A stretch of DNA of 18,685 bases from JBKQWK01 sp052139595 (GTDB lineage: Bacteria > Actinomycetota > Thermoleophilia > UBA2241): assembly GCA_052139595.1 (NCBI GenBank), contig JBKQWK010000208.1, forward strand, positions 1-18,685. The letters run 5' to 3'. A program made the position numbers and the translations under genes. Below, one piece after another: positions 14,155 through 18,685 of the stretch. The notes under the pieces were generated by a model, which saw only the letters and a program-made list of their open reading frames with translations, was not told where the DNA came from and did not search any database. Every line of letters starts with the position of its first letter. Positions within the stretch are counted from its first letter, which is position 1.

Positions 14155-15027
14155 GTGACCGCTGCAGAGATTCAGGGCGGAACGGTCAATCCGCGCCTCG
14201 GGTTTACGGCCACTCAGGGTCAGCGTTTGCACGAACTTGGCGCCGATCCGCCCGTGCTGGATGAAGTCTTTGCCGATGCCGACGCACGCAATGCCCGCTT
14301 CAAGCAGCTCGCGGCAGATCTTGCCCACGCCGGTCGTGCCCAACTTCAAGATCTGCGTAGTACGCGCCGCACGCCTTTGCTTCCTGACCTCGAGCAGGCC
14401 TTACGTGCGACGCTCATCGCCGCCGGGTTCGTCCAGGTCGTAACACCGATCATCATCTCCAGCAGCTCGCTGACAAAGATGGGCATCGACCATGGGCACG
14501 CTCTGCGCGAACAGATCTTCTGGATCGAGCGCGAAAAATGCCTGCGGCCGATGCTGGCGCCCAATCTCTACACTCTCATGCGCCGACTGGGCCGCATCTG
14601 GTCACGCCCGTTCGGCATTTTTGAGATCGGTCCCTGCTTTCGTCGTGACACCAAGGGTAGCAGCCATCTCAACGAGTTCACGATGCTTAACCTTGTCGAG
14701 CTGGGCACACCACTCGACCTGCGCCAGCAACGGCTTGAAGAACTCGCCGCCCTCGTCATGCACGCCAGTGGCATAGACGACTACCACCTGGCGATGGCCA
14801 ACTCCGAGGTTTATGGTGACGAGTTCGACGTGCTCGTTAACGGAGCTGAGGTTTGCTCAACCGGCATGGGGCCGCATTTCCTCGACGATGCCTGGGGCAT
14901 CGTCGAGCCGTGGGTCGGCCTCGGTTTCGGGCTCGAGCGCCTCCTCATGGTTCGCGAAGGCTACACAAGCATCGAGCGCGCTGGGCGCAGCCTCAGCTAC
15001 TGCGACGGCGTGCGACTCAACATCTAG
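14155..15027 (+). CDS. pylS: Pyrrolysyl-tRNA synthetase, catalytic domain (bacterial PylSc type)
   Basis: PylS is the class II synthetase that charges tRNA-Pyl (anticodon CUA) with pyrrolysine so that UAG can be decoded. The 290-residue product corresponds to the stand-alone catalytic domain of bacteria such as Desulfitobacterium hafniense (about 288 residues); the N-terminal tRNA-binding domain is absent. Diagnostic stretches are CLRPMLAPNLYTLMRRL, motif 2 FEIGPCFRR then HLNEFTMLNLVELGTPL, VYGDEFDV, MGPHFLDDAWGIVEPW and motif 3 GLGFGLERLL, ending RSLSYCDGVRLNI. Residues lining the pyrrolysine pocket in Methanosarcina are kept: the Asn of MLN, the Tyr of VYGD, the Trp of EPW and the APNLY segment. 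GTG 14155 is preferred because GAGG lies eight bases upstream; an ATG at 14128 overlaps the amidase end and has no ribosome binding site. It ends in TAG. No pylT, pylSn or pylBCD is visible here. Confidence 0.93.
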   Translation: MTAAEIQGGTVNPRLGFTATQGQRLHELGADPPVLDEVFADADARNARFKQLAADLAHAGRAQLQDLRSTRRTPLLPDLEQALRATLIAAGFVQVVTPIIISSSSLTKMGIDHGHALREQIFWIEREKCLRPMLAPNLYTLMRRLGRIWSRPFGIFEIGPCFRRDTKGSSHLNEFTMLNLVELGTPLDLRQQRLEELAALVMHASGIDDYHLAMANSEVYGDEFDVLVNGAEVCSTGMGPHFLDDAWGIVEPWVGLGFGLERLLMVREGYTSIERAGRSLSYCDGVRLNI

Positions 15028-15094
15028 CCACGCCAAGCGGTGCTCACAGACCGGCCAAACGACCCGCGCCCCCGCCGATACTTAGTGCCTGTGC

Positions 15095-15106
15095 TAGAGT
15101 CTCATC
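15095..15106 (+). promoter_or_regulatory. -10 element placed for a leaderless transcript of the radical SAM gene
   Basis: TAGAGT (15095-15100), preceded by TGTGC in the manner of an extended -10, ends six bases before the ATG at 15107. No Shine-Dalgarno sequence is present. The start codon would be at or next to the transcription start, as in leaderless genes common in actinobacteria. No convincing -35 is seen. Confidence 0.4.
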
Positions 15107-15985
15107 ATGCGTTACCACGGCGCCGTAATCCGGCCTCCCAGCGAAGCGAGCAGCCTCATCGTCCAAGTCACGTACGGCTGTTCGAACGATACGTGTGACT
15201 TTTGCGGTACCTACCTCGGTAAGCCGTTCGCCGTGCGTCCCTTCAGTGAGGTGGAAGCCGATATCGTCAACCTACCCGAGAGCGTCAGGCAGCAGGTCGA
15301 GCGCGTCTTCCTCGCCGACGGCGACGCGCTGGCACTGAGCCCGCAGCGCCTGCTCGAACTTCTCGCACTACTGCGCCGCGAGCTGCCCCGCCTCAGGCGG
15401 GTCAGCTCCTACGCCACGGCACTGAACCTCCTCGCCAAAACCGACGATGAGCTGCACGACGTGCGCGCTGCGGGCCTGACACTCATCTATCTCGGCCTCG
15501 AGTCGGGCGACGATGAAACATTGATGGCTGCTCACAAGGGCATCACCGTTCACCAGCAGGTCGAGGGCTGCCGGCGTGCCGCGCAGGCCGGCATCGACCT
15601 GTCGATCACTGCCATCCTCGGCCTCGCCGGCGCTGAGCGCTCCCTGCTTCATGCCGAAGCGACCGGAGCAGCCCTGTCGGCGATCGACCCGCAGTACATC
15701 GGCTTGCTCACCCTCATGCTCACGCCCGGAACCGTCATGGCCGAGCGCGTGCGTCGCGGCGAACTGGTCCTACCCGACACGCTGGGGATGGTGCGTGAAC
15801 TGCGCGAGATCGTTGCTCACACGAACGTCAGCGATTGCCTCTTCCGGTCTAACCACGCCAGCAACTATCTGCCCGTCGGCGGTCGCCTGCCACAGGATAA
15901 GGACGAGATGCTGCGCGCTCTCGACGCGGTGCTGGCAGCACCCGAAAAGGCGATCTTGCGACCAGAGAGCTGGCGCCAGCTTTAG
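15107..15985 (+). CDS. Radical SAM protein of unknown specificity
   Basis: The 292-residue protein is a radical SAM enzyme. The start, YHGAVIRPPSEASSLIVQVT then GCSNDTCDFCGTYLGK, contains the cluster-binding cysteines in a C-x4-C-x2-C spacing in place of the classical Cx3Cx2C. Further features are VFLADGDALALSPQRL, the strand VSSYATALNLL, LIYLGLESGDDETL (SAM-binding Glu region) and the QYIGLLTLMLTPGT segment. The family is widespread in anaerobes, is usually annotated only as radical SAM, and has no established reaction that I can name. It is not PylB, the methylornithine synthase, which has a biotin-synthase-like layout and a different motif. It follows pylS by 79 bases in the same direction but probably has its own promoter. 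It ends with TAG and converges on the next gene. Confidence 0.86.
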   Translation: MRYHGAVIRPPSEASSLIVQVTYGCSNDTCDFCGTYLGKPFAVRPFSEVEADIVNLPESVRQQVERVFLADGDALALSPQRLLELLALLRRELPRLRRVSSYATALNLLAKTDDELHDVRAAGLTLIYLGLESGDDETLMAAHKGITVHQQVEGCRRAAQAGIDLSITAILGLAGAERSLLHAEATGAALSAIDPQYIGLLTLMLTPGTVMAERVRRGELVLPDTLGMVRELREIVAHTNVSDCLFRSNHASNYLPVGGRLPQDKDEMLRALDAVLAAPEKAILRPESWRQL

Positions 15986-16005
15986 TACCGACAAGGCGGT
16001 GACGC

Positions 16006-16350
16006 TCAGTCGCGCGGTGACGCCTCGTCGTGTAAATGCGATCCGTAGCCACGCTTGAAGTGGGTCGCCGCGTACTTCTGCTGCTTCCACTCGGGAATGT
16101 GGCATTCGGGGCAGGCGGTAGCGAACCACTTGTTGCGCAGCCACCGAGCAGCGCGGCTGTTCTTGGAGTCGTGCACGACCATGGTCTTGCCGCAGTGCGT
16201 GACGAGGCGAGCATACGAACCGTGAACTTCAAAGGTCTTGATCCCATGAAGAACGCCGCGCTGCGACGGCCACAGCTTCATCTTGTCGACGAGACGGAAC
16301 AGGGGCACCTGCTTGCGATAGTAGACCTGCTTCGTGGGATCGGTGGGCAT
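16006..16350 (-). CDS. Small Cys/His-containing protein of unknown function
   Basis: I do not recognise this 114-residue protein. It is basic and rich in aromatic residues. HCGK near residue 52 and ACPEC near 79, with nearby histidines, could form a zinc site of the Cys-x26-Cys-x2-Cys type. Stretches such as WLRNKWF and IPEWKQQKYAATHFKRGYG look like conserved, structured sequence and not a chance frame. It starts nine bases after the stop of the PimA-like gene, with AGG of that gene's last codon as a weak ribosome binding site, so it is probably the last gene of the envelope operon. It converges with the radical SAM gene, leaving 20 bases between stops. Nucleic-acid binding is one possibility, unproven. 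Confidence 0.68.
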   Translation of the reverse strand: MPTDPTKQVYYRKQVPLFRLVDKMKLWPSQRGVLHGIKTFEVHGSYARLVTHCGKTMVVHDSKNSRAARWLRNKWFATACPECHIPEWKQQKYAATHFKRGYGSHLHDEASPRD

Positions 16351-16359
16351 GGGATCGAC

Positions 16360-17493
16360 TTACCTGACCGCGGCCTGCTCGAGCGCCTCTTCGTACGTCT
16401 CCAGCACCTGGTCGGCAACATGCTCCCAGTCGAACTCTTCGACCGCGGCGGCGGCGTGCTCGCCCAGTCGAGCTCGCCATTCGGCGCTGGCGAGCACGCG
16501 CAGAAGCGCATCGGCCAGCGCCTGCGGATCGCGTGGTGGTACCAGCACGCCATAGTCTCCGTCGCCGAGGACGGCGCGATAGCCCGGCAAATCGCTGGCC
16601 ACGACCGGCAAGCCGGCGGCCATGCCTTCAGCCAAGACAATGCCGAAGCTCTCGCCCTCAACCGACGGCACGCACAGTACCTCGGCAGCAGCCATCTCGT
16701 CGATCTTCTCGTCGTGACTGACCCAACCGAGGGCATCAATGCCGGCCAGCGGCCAGCGCAGGCCATTCGTCGGCCGCGGTGCCAGATTGATGACTTCATC
16801 CCAGCGGACACCGGCCAGTACGAGGCTCGCCAAGGGCAAGTCGCGGCGCAGGAGAGCGAATGCGTGCAGCAGGACATCGACCCCTTTGCGCGGCTCGGCG
16901 CGGCCAACGAAGAGGATGCGCCCGGGCACCTTCTCGCGCCCACGCGCCGGCACGAATTCAGCCACGTTGACACCATTGGGAATAATGCGATACACGCCAG
17001 GAAACCGATTGCCCGGATAGTCCAGCGCTGCCTGCGAGACGGCGATCTTCACAGCCAGAGTGTCAATGACCTTGCGCGCCAGAGGAAAGAGCATGTCATA
17101 CCACAGCGAACCATCAAGCGCAGCATGAAAGGTGCCAACAGTGGGGCAGGTTGCGCGCAGCACAGCAGCCCCGGAGACCGGTGTGCACGGCTCGTGGGCG
17201 TGCAGAACGTCGAGTTCGAGTTCTCCGAGCGTCCGCTCCATGCGCGGCAGCAAGAGCAGCGAGGTCTTCACATGAGCACGGGACCCGTTTGAACGCAGCG
17301 ACAATGTCTGGCCCATCGAGATGAATCGCTTCGGTACCGGGGGGGCGCCAGCATGGGTCGACGCGTCGCCCGAAGGAGCGAGGATCCAGACCTCATGGCC
17401 CCGTCGTTCAAGCTGTACGGCAAGATTGGCAACGTGATCGTTGACCCCGCCGGGAACCGTCCACGAGTACGGCGATACCAACCCTATGCGCAC
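16360..17493 (-). CDS. GT4 glycosyltransferase, PimA-like (phosphatidylinositol mannosyltransferase family)
   Basis: PimA transfers mannose from GDP-mannose to phosphatidyl-myo-inositol at the inner membrane face. The 377-residue product has nearly the same length as mycobacterial PimA. It begins RIGLVSPYSWTVPGGVNDHVANL, very close to the PimA start with its GGV nucleotide/acceptor loop. It continues with LHAHEPCTPVSG, GTFHAALDGS, ILFVGRAEPRKGVDVLLHAF and the GT4 EX7E motif in SVEGESFGIVLAEGMAAGLPVVAS. The GTG start at 17493 is chosen because GAGGAGGGG lies just upstream; the frame is open to 17724, but that extension is inside the PlsY gene. It lies 22 bases after the PlsY stop. Sugar and lipid acceptor are inferred from family resemblance; another glycolipid mannosyl- or glucosyltransferase is possible. 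Confidence 0.87.
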   Translation of the reverse strand: MRIGLVSPYSWTVPGGVNDHVANLAVQLERRGHEVWILAPSGDASTHAGAPPVPKRFISMGQTLSLRSNGSRAHVKTSLLLLPRMERTLGELELDVLHAHEPCTPVSGAAVLRATCPTVGTFHAALDGSLWYDMLFPLARKVIDTLAVKIAVSQAALDYPGNRFPGVYRIIPNGVNVAEFVPARGREKVPGRILFVGRAEPRKGVDVLLHAFALLRRDLPLASLVLAGVRWDEVINLAPRPTNGLRWPLAGIDALGWVSHDEKIDEMAAAEVLCVPSVEGESFGIVLAEGMAAGLPVVASDLPGYRAVLGDGDYGVLVPPRDPQALADALLRVLASAEWRARLGEHAAAAVEEFDWEHVADQVLETYEEALEQAAVR

Positions 17494-17515
17494 GAACCCC
17501 TCCTCGCTGACCTTC

Positions 17516-18241
17516 TCAGACGTCGCGGTCGCGCCAAAACCGCGACCAGAGAACCTCTCTTGTCGGCGGCCACGCTGAGCCTGGCATTCCGCGTAGCCTT
17601 GCGGCCACGAGAATGAGCACGACTGCGAGCCCCCAACCAAAACGGACTGGATCACGGCGCAGAATGGCGATTGCTGGAGGATAGGCGAGACCGCCGGCAA
17701 CCACCGCCTCGGCGTGTTTGCCAACTATGCTACCAGCAACGATACCCACACCGGTAATGCTCATTGCAGCTGCGTCGACGGCAAACGCGGCGCCCAGCGC
17801 AGGAGCGGCGCCGCGACCTTTGACCACCAGCACATGACCGAGCACCGGCGCCAACGCCAGCGCCCCGCTCAGGTGTGGCCCGGCGCCGCGGCGTCGGGCC
17901 ACCGTCGCCGGTCCGAAGCCCTTGGCGGCATCGAGAACGAGAACAAGCAGGCCGGGTGCCAGACCGATGCTGCGACGCACGTTGGCAGCACCGGGCTTGC
18001 CATCACCGACAGTGTCGAGGCGCACACCAAAAGCACGTGCAACCAGACGGCCACTAGGCATGCAGCCCAACGCGAAAGCACCGGCCACGGCTGCCAGCGT
18101 AGCAGCGCCGCTGCTGATGCCGGCAAACACGCCGTCGGCACCAAGCGGCCAGCCTCTCTGCGCAACCACAGGCGATGTGCTGTCTTGCCCGTGATCCCCC
18201 GCGCCGACGGGTTGGTGCTCACGGTCATGGCGCCAGATCAT
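17516..18241 (-). CDS. PlsY-family glycerol-3-phosphate acyltransferase-like membrane protein
   Basis: PlsY is a membrane enzyme that transfers the acyl group of acyl-phosphate to glycerol 3-phosphate, making lysophosphatidic acid. The 241-residue protein has several hydrophobic segments and the PlsY motifs in order: GCMPSGRLVAR (motif 1), GDGKPGAANVRR (motif 2, usually GSGNxGATN-R) and GHVLVVKGRGAAPALGA (motif 3, usually HxFPxFxxFKGGKGVAT). Motif 3 is clearly diverged, so activity is uncertain. An extra 40-50 polar residues precede the first helix. The ATG at 18241 overlaps the upstream glycosyltransferase stop (ATGA), which supports that start, though a shorter product from GTG 18130 cannot be excluded. 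Placement between PimB-like and PimA-like genes suggests a role in phospholipid or lipid-anchor synthesis. Confidence 0.75.
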   Translation of the reverse strand: MIWRHDREHQPVGAGDHGQDSTSPVVAQRGWPLGADGVFAGISSGAATLAAVAGAFALGCMPSGRLVARAFGVRLDTVGDGKPGAANVRRSIGLAPGLLVLVLDAAKGFGPATVARRRGAGPHLSGALALAPVLGHVLVVKGRGAAPALGAAFAVDAAAMSITGVGIVAGSIVGKHAEAVVAGGLAYPPAIAILRRDPVRFGWGLAVVLILVAARLRGMPGSAWPPTREVLWSRFWRDRDV

Positions 18242-18685
18242 TGCCCGCCCGCCTCTCGCCGCCGTTCCAGTTCGCTGAGCACCTCACGATAGCGACGACC
18301 GGCGGCGACCGGGTCATGACGCGCCAGCGCCAACTCGCGGCCACGCTCACCCATTTGGCGGCGCTGACTCGGCGGCAGGCGCAGCAAACGAGCCAGCGCC
18401 TGTGCCACCTGTTTCGTGGATCTGCCGTCGACGACGACACCTGATCGGCCATCAATGACTGCCTCCGGCGCTCCGCCGGAGCGACCGACAACGACCGGCA
18501 GCCCCATCAATGCGGCCTCGGCGAAGACAAGGCCGTAGCCCTCAATCTCGAGTCCCGCCCAACGTGAGCGGCAAGGCGAGGCAAATACATCGGCGGCGCG
18601 CAGCCAGAGGCGCACCTGCTCGTCTGGTAACTCCCCCGTAAGATGCACGCGCTTGGCGACGCCCAGGCGCCTGGCGCGGGCGCGC
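18238..18685 (-). CDS. GT4 glycosyltransferase, PimB-like, C-terminal part (5' end outside window)
   Basis: The frame is open to the right edge, so only the C-terminal nucleotide-sugar-binding half is seen (about 149 residues). RVHLTGELPDEQVRLWLRAADVFASP leads into EIEGYGLVFAEAALMGLPVVVGRSGGAPEAVIDG, the GT4 EX7E motif in a form close to PimB' and related actinobacterial mannosyltransferases. The C-terminal helices follow. PimB' adds the second mannose to phosphatidylinositol mannoside in mycobacteria and corynebacteria, so the pair with the PimA-like gene fits a PIM-like pathway. The stop overlaps the start of the PlsY-like gene. The exact sugar donor and acceptor cannot be fixed without the N-terminal half. 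Confidence 0.82.
   Translation of the reverse strand, partial: RARARRLGVAKRVHLTGELPDEQVRLWLRAADVFASPCRSRWAGLEIEGYGLVFAEAALMGLPVVVGRSGGAPEAVIDGRSGVVVDGRSTKQVAQALARLLRLPPSQRRQMGERGRELALARHDPVAAGRRYREVLSELERRREAGGQ

Noticed and set aside
14155..15027. PylS-like gene as a PheRS alpha or SepRS relative
   Set aside because: The long PylS-specific stretches (RPMLAPNLYTL, MLNLVELGTPL, LSYCDGVRLNI) and the exact PylSc length rule this out.
15107..15985. Radical SAM gene as pylB (methylornithine synthase)
   Set aside because: The N-terminal RPPSEAS segment and Cx4Cx2C motif belong to a different radical SAM family and the length and layout do not match PylB.
16036..17292. 418-codon open frame on the plus strand
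   Set aside because: It is antisense to the PimA-like glycosyltransferase and the small Cys/His gene and shows no recognisable domain.
1..18685. A tRNA-Pyl gene (CUA anticodon) near pylS
   Set aside because: I scanned both strands for TCTA in an anticodon-loop setting. The candidates, including 15091-15100 reverse, 13054 forward and 710 reverse, lack a pairable five-base anticodon stem and any T-arm.

Overview
This is a GC-rich bacterial chromosomal window with closely packed genes and no sign of phage, insertion sequence or CRISPR. The gene order gltX-cysS-rlmB-yacP-sigH is the arrangement known from Firmicutes. PimA/PimB-like glycosyltransferases, a CwlM-like amidase, frequent GTG starts and high GC point instead to a high-GC Gram-positive lineage. 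My best inference is a deep-branching actinobacterium with type IV pili (a PilT end lies at the left edge), probably assembled from a metagenome. No rRNA or tRNA gene is visible.

Layout. (1) 1-516 (+): the 3' part of pilT, converging on sigH across a bulged hairpin. (2) 580-6240 (-): a translation and RNA-metabolism operon, gltX, cysS, rlmB, yacP and sigH, with overlapping or nearly abutting genes. gltX is broken by an in-frame TAA and has an odd start region. (3) 6432-7898 (+): a PLP-dependent Orn/Lys/Arg decarboxylase, convergent with pyrE. (4) 7948-11910 (-): a roadblock/LC7 protein, a small membrane protein, tldD and pmbA, coupled by ATGA overlaps, then pyrE. (5) 12106-12810 (-): a winged-helix regulator with a Cys-rich C-terminal sensor region. 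(6) 13080-15985 (+): a CwlM-like amidase, pylS and a radical SAM protein. (7) 16006-18685 (-): a PimB-like glycosyltransferase (cut by the window edge), a PlsY-family acyltransferase, a PimA-like glycosyltransferase and a small Cys/His protein, forming a putative phospholipid/glycolipid envelope operon.

The most notable gene is pylS at 14155-15027. It encodes a pyrrolysyl-tRNA synthetase catalytic domain of the bacterial (Desulfitobacterium PylSc) type, lying immediately downstream of a cell-wall gene rather than in a pylTSBCD cluster. No pylT, pylB, pylC, pylD, pylSn or methylamine methyltransferase gene is present in the window, so the rest of the system must be elsewhere if it exists. TAG ends 6 of the 20 genes here, including cysS and sigH, and the cysS TAG is followed in frame by rlmB. 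UAG therefore still works as a stop in this genome, and any pyrrolysine insertion must be inefficient, conditional or context-dependent.
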